From Stereum hirsutum FP-91666 SS1 (lineage: Eukaryota > Basidiomycota > Agaricomycetes > Russulales > Stereaceae), in contig NW_006763136.1 of NCBI RefSeq assembly GCF_000264905.1, positions 787,934 through 851,933 on the forward strand: DNA of 64,000 nt, written 5' to 3'. Positions 23,356 to 34,825 of the stretch are shown here, in pieces. The notes under the pieces were generated by a model that was not told the DNA's origin, searched no databases, and was given only the letters and a program-made list of their open reading frames with translations. Every line of letters begins with the position of its first letter. Positions within the stretch are counted from its first letter, which is position 1. The translations under genes were made by a program, and so were the position numbers.

Positions 23356-24311
23356 TAGTGTTGCCGCCGCTCGGTTTGGCTTCACTTGGCTCGGCTTTCC
23401 CACGAAGCCACCTTTTTTATGAACTGAGCCGAGCAGAGCCACTTCACCTTCAAGCCATCCCGAGCCGAGCGGCGGCTTGGGCTTGGCTCGGCTTGAAACT
23501 CGCTCAAGCCGTCTTCAGCCCGTATCTACTTATTGCGACGGAGGACGCGCCCTAGGACACTGAAAAAAATACTTATAATTCCACAGACTGTCACAGGCAT
23601 GTAGCGGACAGTCAACGAGACTCACAAGGAGCGTTTCGAAGGGGAAATAGGCACTGCAGGTAGGATCTCCGGCTGTCTAAGGAGATTCTAGATCTGAGGT
23701 ATCATTTACCGCTCATTATTTTCGGCGAGGCTGTAACATCACGTTCTGTCTAATCAAAAATGCGAGAAATATTCACACATGTACCTAATGATATAATTTC
23801 TTGTTAGAGTATTTGAACCGTCTATATGTGTCGTTTTGGGAAATGCTAGAGGATTATCGTTGACTTTTTGCCCTCTGAGAGGCGTGGGTCGGGCGTTGCC
23901 GGCAGCTGACAAGCCTTCCTTGCGAGCTGTGGCGCGGTGTCACGTCAGGACGGCCACATCTGCGCGACTACGAAAGCCGGGCAGCACTCAGTGGCTACAA
24001 ACCTCATACTAATACCCGGTATGAACCAGGTCACCTCTAAAAGCATATAGATTGCTCCAAATAATTTATTTGGTGAGTGATTAGAGGGTGCGACGACTTT
24101 TCTGTACGACTGTGACTGCATGTGACGCAAAACATCAGCTCGGATCAGCTCAAGCCGCGTCTGAGCTGAGCGACCGGCTTGGCTTTGCGCACAGCACAGA
24201 ACCGAGCCGAGCTGAGCCGGAAAGTATGGCTTGCAAAGTTTGACTTCGCTCGGCTTGAAACAGATTGACTCGGCTCACAAACTGGCTTCGAGCCAAGCGG
24301 CGGCAACACTA
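23356..24311. mobile_element. 952-bp TIR element flanked by TA
   Basis: The ends at 23358 and 24309 are inverted copies of GTGTTGCCGCCGCT (14 bp exact, then C/T and GG). Each end is bordered by TA (23356-23357 and 24310-24311), as expected for a TA target duplication of Tc1/mariner-like elements. Both subterminal parts are full of GAGCCGAGC/GCTCGGCTTG motifs in both orientations. No transposase was found inside, so it would be non-autonomous. Superfamily is uncertain: TA favours Tc1/mariner, while subterminal repeat arrays also occur in hAT elements, but no 8-bp duplication is visible. Its left end coincides with the end of homology to the 12 kb region. Confidence 0.75.
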
Positions 24312-24784
24312 GTTCGAGTCAGCGACTCAACTAAGCTCAACTGAGTCTTCATCGACATCCTGCGATTGTCGCAAGGTGTGTAACGAGTCTTTCCATTCCA
24401 TGGTACTCCATTGGACTCATACGATACTGACCGCTGGCATGCAAGACTGAGAGTGCGAGCTGGAAAACGAAATTGAGCCCGCCCTCAGCGATCCCCAAGA
24501 GCTATTAATAGAAGCAACTATGAAAAGCTCGTTGTGGCCCTAATGTTGTTCTTCTTCGGAGCCCCAATGTGCTGCCAGTGGGGAAAGCGGCTCTATCGAA
24601 CCGAGCGGTACTAATAGGGAACCATCCTCGAGTACTTGAGTCATCGAGAAGAGCATGCCATTGCACAATATGACCTCCAAGAAACGCAAGTCGCCTCGAG
24701 ACCGTGACGCCTCGATGTAAATCTGCGAGTCAGACTCAGGCTAGCGCTCTTGTCTTTGTCTTCCCCACTCTCCGACTACGACGG

Positions 24785-27239
24785 ATGTCTATTCGGACAG
24801 TGCTCATTGCTGACGATCAGGGCCTGAAGGTGGGCTCTGACCCAGACCAGGACCCTCGAGCTCAACCTGGGGCTCCTCAGCCCCCAGTAGCAGGTCACAC
24901 GACCACTAGCTCTGGGTGGGATACGACCCATGGCGACGCCGATTCGCTTCCCAGACAGCTGGAGAAAGGAGAATCGCCTCTCGAGGTAATGGATTTGAAA
25001 GACACTGGGTCTGTGGAGGAGGATCGACCCTACAGCGTCTTTACGAAGAATGAGAAATGGTTCATCGTCGTGGCTATTGCGTTTGCGGGACTGTTGGGGT
25101 GAGCGTTTTCACATTTGCTAGTCCCCATTGATATGTCGTACGCGATACTGACAAGTACTTATATCGTTCGAAGTCCTCTTACAGTCAACATCTATTTCCC
25201 ATCCATACCTGTTCTGGTCGCTGATTTCAAGAAGGTAACGTTCGTTCTATTGGACCCACATTTGTTAGGCTATGGGGCACGGGCGACTTTGATAGCTTGG
25301 CGATTTGGTCTGATTTTTTCCAGTCGACTGAGCTCATCAACTTGACTGTGACGGTCTATATGATTCTCCAAGGAATATGTGGGTGACTCCTGCTAGCACT
25401 TCGACGAATTATAACTCGCTTTATGCGTCGCTTCATACAACATCTTCACCTCGGTCACTTACTTATCTCTCTTCAGCACCCATGTTCTGGGCAACAATCG
25501 CTGACCGCATCGGTCGAAGACCGATAACTCTCGCATGCATGGCCGTCTCGACAGTGTCGTCCGTCGGCCTCGCCCTAGTCCCGACATCAGATTATTGGTT
25601 GCTCCTTGTGCTACGATGCATACAGGCGACCGGATCGGCTGCCAATACCGCACTAGGTGTGCATTTGCGCAACCTCTTTTCGACTGTTGTACTCGATTCG
25701 TTGACACGAGCTATTACTGCGATTATAAAGGCGCGGGTGTAGTCGCTGATATCGCGGTCCCCGCGGAAAGAGGCAGTTTCTTTGGATTTTTCTATATAGG
25801 ACCTATGGTGCGTAACTCGCTATGGCGTCACGTCTTCCCTTGGGTACTGCAGCTCAAGAGATTCTATACTTTTCAGATTGGGCCTGCTGTTGGGCCTGCG
25901 ATCGGCGGTGCGCTTTCGGATGCGCTTGGCTGGAGGTAAGAGCAAACGAACTCCGCGTGTCTTTCCCTTTGCGTGTCTATTTTTCTGAGATTGAACAACT
26001 GATGACTTTGCGACTAGGTCCGTCTTCTGGTTCCTTGCCATTCTGTCCGCGATCTGCGGAGTGGTTATCCTTCTGTGCGTCGCAAGCTCACTCACCTACA
26101 GGTAAAAATCGTGCTGACTCGGGGCATGACCCTCCAAGTTTCCTCCCGGAGACGCTTCGTGTGCTCGTCGGAGATGGAAGCATACCCCCACCCCGACTCA
26201 ACAAAGCCCTCCTCCCCTTCATCGGTCGCAAACAACGTCGCTCGCGCCGTGACCTCGACGGTGTAAATCTCAATCTCAATTCCGGCCCTACAACGCCCTC
26301 CAACAAATCGCTCTCCAACCCTTTCGTCCTCCTAACCTATCCTGACGTTTTAACGCTCCTCATTTTCACCGGAGTGTTCTACGCGGTCTATATGAGCGTG
26401 GCATCGTCTATCTCGACGTTGTTCAAGGAGGCATACCCGTGGTTGAATCAGACGCAGATAGGGCTGTGTTATTTGAGCGTGGGGAGTGGTATGTTGGCAA
26501 GTTCGGTGGGGACGGGAAGGATGCTGGATTGGGATTACAGGAGGATGAGAGATAGAATTATAAAAGAGAGGGAGGCAAAGAGGCGAGAGGGTGGGCTTTC
26601 GGACAAGAAGAATGCTAATGCAGAGAGAGACGGCGGTATCAACTTTATAGATGACTTTCCGATCGAGCTGGCTAGGTTGAGAACGATGCCGGTGTTTTCT
26701 TTCTTTTTCATCGTCGTGCTGCTGGGCTATGGATGGTGCATACAGGCGAAAGTTTCCATCGCGGTGCCGTTAATCATGCAATTCTTGAGTAAGTCAAGGG
26801 CCTTCTTGTTGATTGAAACTTTCTCTGCATAATGCGCTCAATATGGCTTTTATGCAGTCGGATACTTGTTCAACGCCGTCATGAATGCCGCTTCGACTCT
26901 TCTGATCGACCTCGTCCCCTCTCAAGGATCGTCAATCACCGCATGCGTGAGTTCTGTTTTGACCACCATTCTCTCCAGCCGTGATTCGCAATCCCCTCCC
27001 TACCTGGCCATTCATTTATTGACTGCTCTTGCGTACAGAACAATCTCGTTCGCTGCTTCCTTGGAGCAGCGGTCATCTCCGTCATTAGCATCATACTGGA
27101 CGCTGTCAAGCCCGGATGGACGCATGTTATCCTCGCGGGTCTGTGTATCGCGGTATGCCCTTTGCTTTATGTGGAGATTAGGTGGGGTCCTGTGTGGAGG
27201 GAGAGACGGAGGAAACGCATGGCGCTGCGCGAGTCCTAG
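24785..27239 (+). CDS. MFS transporter, QDR/DHA1 type, copy 2
   Basis: Ten exons (24785-25098, 25174-25234, 25324-25378, 25477-25656, 25731-25807, 25877-25935, 26018-26074, 26139-26788, 26858-26946, 27039-27239) give 580 aa in phase. Motifs follow copy 1 in order: YSVFTKNEKWFIV, NIYFPSIPVLVADFKK, STELINLTVTVYMILQG, ATIADRIGRRP, LRCIQATGSAANTALG, AERGSFFGFFYIGPM, GPAIGGALSDALGWR, FLPETLRVLVGDG, YPDVLTLLIFTGVFYAVYM and WTHVILAGLCIAVCP. Exons 2-7 and 9 match copy 1 exactly in length (61, 55, 180, 77, 59, 57, 89). The acidic N-terminus, the central loop in exon 8 (650 against 626 nt) and the C-terminus (lacking the SSTKSSGS tail) differ. The start at 24785 is the first ATG that leaves a plausible hydrophilic leader; an in-frame ATG at 24704 is an alternative. 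Confidence 0.92.
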
Positions 27240-28449
27240 GACGCATAGCGATGAATGAACCTCGTCCAAACCTCCTTAGATGGTGTTGAGGATTAAAAGG
27301 GATAATGACATCATGCAGAGCGGTGTCCATTAGAGTGGGATTACGCACATAGACGCATCCAATCGCCTCCAGTTGTCTCGTCTTTTCTTTGGATATATTG
27401 TGGTTTTTGAAATCAAAGAATACGATCTGCTTTCTTCCTCCATACTACAATATATCGCTTTCATGTGAGGTTTCAGCATTCAGAGACCGAGTTCTGCGCG
27501 AGAGGGGGAACTAACTGATAACGAATGCAATCCTATGGTAAGGTCAGGGCCGTAAGGTACGTATGACACTTCAACTTCAGTCAAACGTTGCTGACAGTCA
27601 TCCGACGTTTTTTTTGGGCTTACTCATTCTCAATCATCGTCTCATCGTTCTGAGGACAATACAGTAATCGCTACCTCCCGGACATCAACCGGAACCTGCA
27701 CGATGGAGAACCAGGCCACAGTGGTCCATGGATAGGAGTGCCCCACTTGTGCGCCACATCGCCACAGTTTTCATCGGAAGCGACCGGTATCCCACGTTTC
27801 CGCGCTCACCTAGGCCGGCGCCCGAGGGCCGAGACCGTCAACGAGGTGGGAAGCCGACGGACCGACCAGAACGCTCTGTTGGGCTTTCGTCGTCCGCAAC
27901 ATCGTTGGACGTTGTTTTCAGTCTGTATTTGACCACTACGCTTTGCAACTTGGACAGTTTCCGTTTACAGCGAGTATCAATATTCGCAGAGGTCAGCTGA
28001 GCAGGGGACAAGCCAGGCACCGAGGTTGTTCCGGCGGTGGAAATTGTCATGTGCTTCTCGATCACGCAGATCGAATTAAAAGTTTTTCAACGCTGACGTC
28101 GATCACAGTTGCTCCGTTGCTCCTCCGAGAGCAGCCACTTGGGCCCATATCTGCCGTTTCTGGCTGATGTAATCGATTCTTCTATGGTCTGAGAACAGCA
28201 GCGTCGCGTTCTTTCTCTTTGGTACAGCTCAGATTCTGCAAGCTTTGACCGACACATAAACATAGTGTGAAAGGCCGACTCTAACGGTGGGAGCCACCAT
28301 TCAGTTGTGATAAAACTGTGAGGACCCTCGTCGAGCTTCGGGATAGCGGGTGGCAGACATTTCCTCCGCTCGTTCGCACCGCCTCCACCCGGCTTACCCT
28401 CAATATGATGAACAAATTTACCGCCCGCTGCCCCCTTCTCCAGGGCCCT
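27240..28449. other. Intergenic between the second MFS pair
   Basis: This is the region where the left-hand array carries the seven-TM gene. No trace of that gene was recognised here, and frames are short and unlinked. Confidence 0.45.
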
Positions 28450-28456
28450 TATAAAA
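28450..28456 (+). promoter_or_regulatory. TATA box of MFS copy 2
   Basis: TATAAAA, 88 nt before the ATG at 28544, preceded by a GC-rich gggccc. Confidence 0.65.
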
Positions 28457-28543
28457 ACTCGCCCCAGTGGGCCCCCATCCCTCCGCCCTTCAGCCCCTCG
28501 TCTACCCCATCTTTCTCCACTAACACTCATCGCCTTCTCAAGC

Positions 28544-30748
28544 ATGCCCCCTCATGATATGATAAGAGGTCGCAGTACCGCAGACCTTCAGCATGGTATG
28601 TCCTCATCCATCTAAACTATGGCCGGGATGGTACTGACGAATGTATTCCATAGGCAAGGGTCTGACCGGCGAGACTGAGCACGTCGACAAGGTCGGCCAA
28701 AGCAGCGCCGGCCCCTCGTCAGGGCCCTCATCCACCATGCAGACACCCGCCATCTCCGCCGTCACCAGCCATACTACCACCACCAGGGCCAATGACGATA
28801 TCATACTCGTTACCTGGGAAGAGAATGATCCGACAAATCCTATGAACGTACGTTATTTGAGCTAACTCTTCCCATGCACACTCACTTATCGCCTTCTACA
28901 GTGGTCCAAAGCTAAGAAATGGCGGACAACCATTCTTCTTTGCTTCATGTGCCTGTTCATGTGCGTATATTTCTCCGTCTTCTGTCTTCGTCCATCTTCT
29001 CACGAGAAAAAAAAATACAGTGGCTTGGCAACTGCAGCTTTCTCCTCTGGCATTGAAAGCATGTGCGAAGAACTCGGCGTAGCCACTGAGGTTGGCCGAG
29101 TTGGCATGTTCGTGTTCAACGGTATGTTTTCTCCCATCAACCTCTCAGACCACAGTACTTATTAACCGATCCTTTCTACCAGCCTCATTCGCCATCGTTC
29201 CCATGTTCCTCGGTCCCCTTTCCGAGTTCATCGGCCGCAACCCCATCTACCTCGGCTGTTATGCCCTCTTCACCGTCTGGTTTATCCCCATCGCCCTCGC
29301 CAAAAACATCGCTACCGTCATCATCGCCCGTCTTCTCTCTGGATGTTTCGGAGCCGCTGGCACGACTATCATTCCAGGTACCTTGGCCGACATCTGGAGC
29401 ACTGAGGAGCGTGGTCTACCCGTCGCGTTGTTCAGTTTCGTCGCCGTCTTCGGTACGGTCGCGGCACCTCTCTACTCTGGTTTCATCAACGAGACCATCG
29501 GCTGGCGTTGGATTGAATGGGTACGTACACCTCTCTCTCTCTCTCCGCACATCACAGTCGTTGATAATTTGTCTGCAGGTTCAACTCATCGCCAACGGCT
29601 GTCTCCTCGTCGTCGAACTTCTTTTCCTGCGTGAGACCCGTGGTGCCCTCGTCCTCGCAAAGCACGCCAAGAAGCTCCGCGCTGACACTGGTGATGACCG
29701 CTACCGTGCTCCTTCCGAACTCGAAACCCAGTCGCTCGGTGAACTCCTCCACGCCTCCACCACTCGGGCCTTCATCCTCCTCGTCCGCGAACCCGTCGTA
29801 TTCTTCTTCTCCCTCTGGCTCGCCTTTGCATGGGCCATCATCTTTCTGTTCTTCTCCGTCATCCCGCTCACGTTCCAGAACCATCATGGTTGGAGCCAGG
29901 GTGTCGCTGGCCTTCCGTACATCTCGTCGATCATGGGCTGTTTCTTCGCGTTCGCTGCGAGTGTCCACCAGCAGAAGGTGTACGCCAGGATTAGGGAGCA
30001 GAACGGTGGTGTTCCGAGCCCGGAGGCAAGGTTATGGTGGAGTAGGGTCGGAGCTATCCTTTTGCCCGTCTCGTTGTTCTGGTTCTCCTGGACTCAGTTC
30101 GCCAGCGTGCATTGGATCGTCCCCACCCTTTCGCTTTGCCCCATGGTCTTCTCCATCTGTGCGTCTGTTCTTCATTCACCATCTTTTCTTCCACCTTGCT
30201 GACCGATCACGAATCATTTTAGACCTCATCTTCGACGCTGTCCAAAACTATCTTGCCGACGGCTATGGCGAATATGCCTCTTCCGCTATCTCCGCCCAGG
30301 GCTTCATCCGTAACATGCTCGCGGCGTCCTTCCCTCTATACTCCACCCAGATGTTCACCAACCTCGGATACCAATGGGGTGGAACTCTCTGTGCGCTCAT
30401 CGCCACCGTCATGATCCCTCTTCCCGTGAGTTTCTGTTCTTCTTCTTTTTCGACAATCTCCCTCAGCTCTTCCATATCCCTCGTCATCTGCGACCGTATT
30501 CTGACTTCCGTTTGCTTCTTTAGTTCATTCTTATGAAGTACGGCGAACGCATCCGCGAGAGGTCTCCTTACGCAGCCGCTACCACCCAGCTCACCGCCGT
30601 AGCCTCCCGTCCTCCCATCGAACAGCGCATGTCCGAGAAGGTTGCTACTCCTTACGTCCGTACGCACACAAAGACCGGTTCCAAGGCCACGCACCAAGAA
30701 GCCACTGGTGCATTCGATCACCATTCGATTGAAGAGAAGCACGCATAG
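28544..30748 (+). CDS. MFS transporter, polyamine (TPO1/DHA1) type, copy 2
   Basis: Eight exons (28544-28595, 28654-28847, 28902-28960, 29021-29121, 29183-29520, 29579-30158, 30223-30425, 30524-30748) give 583 aa in phase. Twelve TM segments are expected. Landmarks: DPTNPMN-W, GIESMCEELGVATEVGRVG, GPLSEFIGRNPIYLGCY (motif A with N for R), FLSGCFGAAG-like GCFGAAGTTIIPGTLAD, IWSTEERGLPVALFSF, GWRWIEW, REPVVFFFSLWLAFAWAI, NHHGWSQGVAGLPYISS, FDAVQNYLADGYGEYASS and FILMKYGERIRERSP. Exons 3-7 (59, 101, 338, 580, 203 nt) equal those of copy 1 at 7918-10099. Codon choice here is strongly C-ending, suggesting higher expression than copy 1. The C-terminal tail is shorter and different. Polyamine export is a family-level guess. 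Confidence 0.93.
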
Positions 30749-31833
30749 GTTCTTTGTGCTTTGAAGTCTTACTTAATGCTTAACCGTTTACGATCACACA
30801 TCGACATCGACTTTAGACTCTTAGACTGTGATACTAAAACATCAAACGAAAATCGTTGTATTTCCATGGCTGTTGCTTTATTGCTTTTATCACGCCCTTA
30901 TTTTCTCCCCTCCCCTCCTCATTGCCTCGCCGTCGTCACTCTTCCTCTTCCCTCAACACTTAAATGCTCCATCTCCACTTTCGAAACCTTTGTATTACTG
31001 AACGATACCTCCATAGTTACTGGCGCGCTTGCTTCCGTAGGCTCTTGTTCGGCTCCATCTCTTTACTTCATTCGCATGCCCATCCCCGAAACACGACCGC
31101 ATACTTACATACTTATACCGCACACCTAATGGCAATCAAAGATCACATTGGCTTTCGTCCATCCATCGATGCTTGTGTGTTCTCTTTTATTATTCTCGGG
31201 CCGAAATTGGCATCCTTGCCACCAGTGCCGACGAGTGGCAATCATATGCGGCGTGTGGGTCTGAGTTTGGTCGGGTCAACCGTTGGAGGCCTCGAAAAAT
31301 GTGGCGCCGGGCGGGTCGTGGACACTAGTGACTCGTGAGTCAATGAATTTTGGTCCCTTCCGAGTGTATATTGAAGCATTCAAACGGAGGATCTTAGAAG
31401 GGGTAGGATGGAAGGAAAAATATGATCTATAAATTGCGTGGGACAAGAAATCGCACAAAGACGCCACCAACCCATATTCGGACGCATCGAGACAATGCCG
31501 CTTACATACGCAACTGGGCGCTGGCAGCAACCATGACCATCAGGCTTTCGCTCGGCACCACCCGTTTCGCTTTGTTTGTTTCAACTGCGACCTCGCATTG
31601 ATGCCCAGTTCTAAGTGTCGTCATGCTCTCGGCACTGTTGCCAATTTGTGTCACTGGCAGGCTTTCCTTGGGCTTTCCTTTCGCTTTGTTCCTGCCGCCG
31701 GGATGTTCGACTTGCATTTATGGGCTTTCCTTGTGCCCAAATATGGACGTCTTCTTATCAAAGCGCAGCTGCGGGCAAAGTTAGACGCCGAATCGCTTTG
31801 TGGCTCACTACCAAACATTGACCGGGTCGTAGG
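30749..31833. other. Intergenic, no gene seen
   Basis: Downstream of MFS copy 2 the sequence is T/C-rich at first, then mixed. Short direct repeats of gggctttcctt occur around 31660-31725. No gene is supported. Confidence 0.4.
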
Positions 31834-31841
31834 TATATAAA
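31834..31841 (+). promoter_or_regulatory. TATA box before small hypothetical gene
   Basis: TATATAAA about 96 nt upstream of the ATG at 31937. It is the main reason to believe that a transcript starts here. Confidence 0.45.
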
Positions 31842-31936
31842 AAGACCTCATCTGGATGCGCCACTCACTTGCCCTCATTTCCTCCCGCCTGCTACTGACT
31901 CAAATTAAATCAAGCCGCCATCGTCGTACTACGGAT

Positions 31937-32325
31937 ATGGACTCACAAATGCATGTTTCTCCTATCAGACGAGCCTCTAAACGTGGTCGAAGGGTGTGTA
32001 ATTCTTGTTCGTTGACTCTACCAATTAAACATTTCTCATTGTTCGATACTCCATGCAGAGACCCACAGGGAGACCTGTGATGTCCGTCGACCTTGGTGCC
32101 GTGTTCTACCGTGCGGAAAACCCAAATAAATCCGTACCAAGGACTGGATGCGGTCTGATCGTCCAAGGAGCTCTGGCTTCCTCCGACCCCCAAACCACCC
32201 ACCCATTCATTACTGGGGGAGCGCTGCCTTCGTCAGCAGCAACCTTGCTTGGAGGGGGGCGGGGCTTCTTCACATTTCGGCACTGCACGCTCCTTATTAC
32301 TAGCCACACGTGTCATTTATTCTAG
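31937..32325 (+). CDS. Small hypothetical protein, two exons
   Basis: Exons 31937-31993 and 32059-32325, joined by GTGTGT...ATGCAG, give 107 aa in phase. The first exon encodes a basic leader with RRASKRGRR, and the second begins RPTGRPVMSVDLGAVFYR. There is no recognisable domain, signal peptide or TM segment. Support is limited to splice signals, an open frame and a TATA box upstream. The C-terminal part (GGGRGFFTFRHC) looks weakly constrained, and a further intron or a non-coding transcript is possible. Confidence 0.35.
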
Positions 32326-32695
32326 CAAATATCATAGATTTTCTCTTCTAGTTCAAGCAGCGTAGCAATCCGTACGAAGAAGAGGCCAGCAGCGAGCGAT
32401 GCACAGCGAAGGAGACGACGACTGAGATCCGCGGCGACCAATACACGGGAAAAGGCGCACGGGCCATAGTCAACCACCTGCACCAAGCTATGTAATAATG
32501 TGAACATGTGGACACGCCATGGATTAGGCATGACAAGGGTATGGTAACATGTACAGCACCAAACCTGCGAGTTCCTGATAGGAACGACCGTTGCACCAAG
32601 GCGAAAGGAAAAGCCGTTCTAAATGACATCGAACCATGGAAAACCTGGTGACTCCAGCCACATCTCAAAGTCGAAACCATCGGCCGTCATCTAAG

Positions 32696-33510
32696 CTAGG
32701 CGTGTGCTTTTGCCGGATAACGAATCGGTGTCCTTGCTGCTTTGTAGGCCTTGAGGGCATGACGGGCTTGAATTTTGACTGAACAACTCTTGACGACATC
32801 AGCGATGCCCGCGTTCGAGCCAGCTGCATCTAGGGTAGGGGAAAGAGGACCCACGAGTTGACACTGCAAGGAAGAATCAGCGTGAAGAAAAGGCGGCTCG
32901 CGACATACGACTCGAGTAGCCGGTCCGGACACGGAAATCTCCTCTAGTGAGTCTCTCGCACGGCCTCTTGAGATGAGTGTGCTGGTGCAATGGAAGGTGT
33001 AGATGAAGTGAGTAACGCAGTGACACCTTTCCACGACTGTTGTGTATGCATTCACATACCTGTTGAGCACAGGGCCAAATGATTTGCTGAATCAATGACC
33101 TCTGTCTTGTCAGGGAGTTTGACGAAGAGCTATTTCTGCAACCTAAACAAGCAATGATTTTGGGTGAAGATGCAGGGAAGAGGTGATGAACACGATTCAT
33201 GATGGCGATTCTGGATGCGGAGATGCTGTAATACAGCGCTTGAGAGGAAGGACAGCAAATCTGAGAGCCCTTCGTGTTGTTCATCTTCACCAGGGTCATG
33301 TACTGTGCAGGGCTCGCGTAACACTATATCACTATATGATCTCAAAATAACTAGGATGACTAGAAGGAGAGGGATGGTACAGTGCTTACATGAGCAGCAC
33401 GCCTACGAGTGCAATGTGCAGGCGGCACGAAACTTCACGGAGACACCACAAGAGGAAAGTAATCCAGCGGTGTCAAGGATGTCTTGGCTCATTATGCGTG
33501 TTTTCTGGGG
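32696..33510 (-). CDS. Possible multi-exon hypothetical gene (structure unresolved)
   Basis: The minus strand shows exon-like pieces with good splice borders. One piece carries HDPGEDEQHEGLSDLLSFL and SAVLQHLRIQN. The last two pieces encode RARDSLEEISVSGPATRV, then after GTATGT...TTGCAG continue CQLVGPLSPTLDAAGSN and end IRYPAKAHA with a stop at 32696-32698. I could not join all pieces in one consistent phase, and there is no family resemblance. It could be a decaying gene or need an unusual intron choice. Confidence 0.25.
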
Positions 33511-33891
33511 TTGACAGACAGATTTAAAACATCAAGAAAGAGCACCGGTAGAGAACGCTGGTAGGCGTTTCGATGAGAGCGTACAGCGTCCTCGGTACCA
33601 GGGAACGGTCCTCGAGCATGCCAGAGTGCAGGAAGGACGGCACACGCAAAACATAGTATGGGCTCAATTGCGGGGATCGTTCCGAAGGCCTCTGTGAGTA
33701 CACAAGCTTGACACCAGCAGACGTTGGCAAATGCAGAACTGGACAACAGATGGAGAACCGAGGGAGAATCAGGACGACTCGGAGTGGCGCCAAAGTGGCA
33801 CGCAGTGAGGATACGTAAGCTGTTTGTACTTGTTGAAACGGTTGCCCGACGTCATAATTACGGCGGTGCGAAGGACCTTGTAAGCAAGGTA

Positions 33892-34500
33892 ATGCCGAAC
33901 ACCCATAGTGATGTCCTCATCTACGCTCACGACGATCGTTTTCCCGAGCAAAATCGTTCGGTCGTCAAGCGGCTTGGACTCATCGTCCGTCCCACAGCAA
34001 CCGTGAACGGGCAGGACACGGTCGAACAGCCGTCACAGTGGGATGACCCTGCATCGACCATAGAAGCAGGAATCGAGAAAGTTCTTGGGATCTACTACTT
34101 CGGGCGCACTTTCGTCACACCCTCCGCCACGCCTGAAGATCTTATTCAAGAAATGATCCAGGAGCCAGTGGAGACGCATACCTCTATTGATTGGGCCGAT
34201 CTGATGGCTGGCTCTCTTCTATCGGAGGACCAGTATTTTATGCCTTGGCTCCAGAATCTCATGTACAAGGACACGCGTTGGTACGATGCTTACCGCTTTG
34301 ACGCTCTGCGTGACCTCGGAGAGGCCATTCATGACGACGTCTATCGCGGAAACGACGATATCGTCAGACTGTACGAGGCTCATTTGAAGGAGAGTCACGA
34401 TAGTCAGCTTTGTGTGGCAGAAATAAGGACTGTGCTGATAGAGGAGGATGTACTAGATGTTGTCATCCCGCAGGCCTATCTCCACCAGCGTCTCGTTTAG
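33892..34500 (+). CDS. Hypothetical protein, 202 aa, possibly incomplete at the 5' end
   Basis: An intronless frame from ATG 33892 encodes MPNTHSDVLIYAHDDRF and continues to HQRLV. It is acidic, with SIDWADLMAGSLLSEDQYF, YKDTRWYDAYRFDAL and ESHDSQLCVAEIR, and has no TM or signal peptide. The frame stays open about 168 nt upstream without an ATG (residues there include WHAVRIRKLFVLVETV), so an upstream exon may exist. Composition and length look genuinely coding, but I do not recognise the family. A fragment of a larger ankyrin- or NACHT-like protein cannot be excluded. Confidence 0.55.
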   Translation: MPNTHSDVLIYAHDDRFPEQNRSVVKRLGLIVRPTATVNGQDTVEQPSQWDDPASTIEAGIEKVLGIYYFGRTFVTPSATPEDLIQEMIQEPVETHTSIDWADLMAGSLLSEDQYFMPWLQNLMYKDTRWYDAYRFDALRDLGEAIHDDVYRGNDDIVRLYEAHLKESHDSQLCVAEIRTVLIEEDVLDVVIPQAYLHQRLV

Positions 34501-34825
34501 ACACATTTGGTGTACTTTTGGACACTCAAAGGAAACGTTATTGATTAGAACTATTGGACTGTATATACGCGATGAGATAGGTCCATAAAGAGAAGAGACG
34601 AATTGAGCACGAAGCGAAGTCATAAGAGTCTGGGCGGGGAGAGTTTTATCACAAAGGGAGGAAGCGTAACGTTAACAAACATGATTTGGCATAGCTACTC
34701 AGGTCAAATGTGTAATCTGAAGTCCACGAAATGTGTACGATCCCGAGATCCGACAACGCCCCCATAAGCGCGATCAAGACGGCGGAAATACGACAGTCCT
34801 CCATTCGTCGTCAATTCCTGCCCCA
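34501..34825. other. Short convergent intergenic region
   Basis: This lies between the 3' ends of the 202-aa hypothetical (+) and UPO copy 1 (-). No feature was seen. Confidence 0.4.

Noticed and set aside
23945..24130. Minus-strand open frame inside the TIR element as a transposase fragment
   Set aside because: Only about 60 codons, no transposase motif (DDE, zinc finger) seen.
33724..33891. Upstream part of the 202-aa hypothetical frame
   Set aside because: Opens with TTG and contains no ATG; included only as a possible missing exon.
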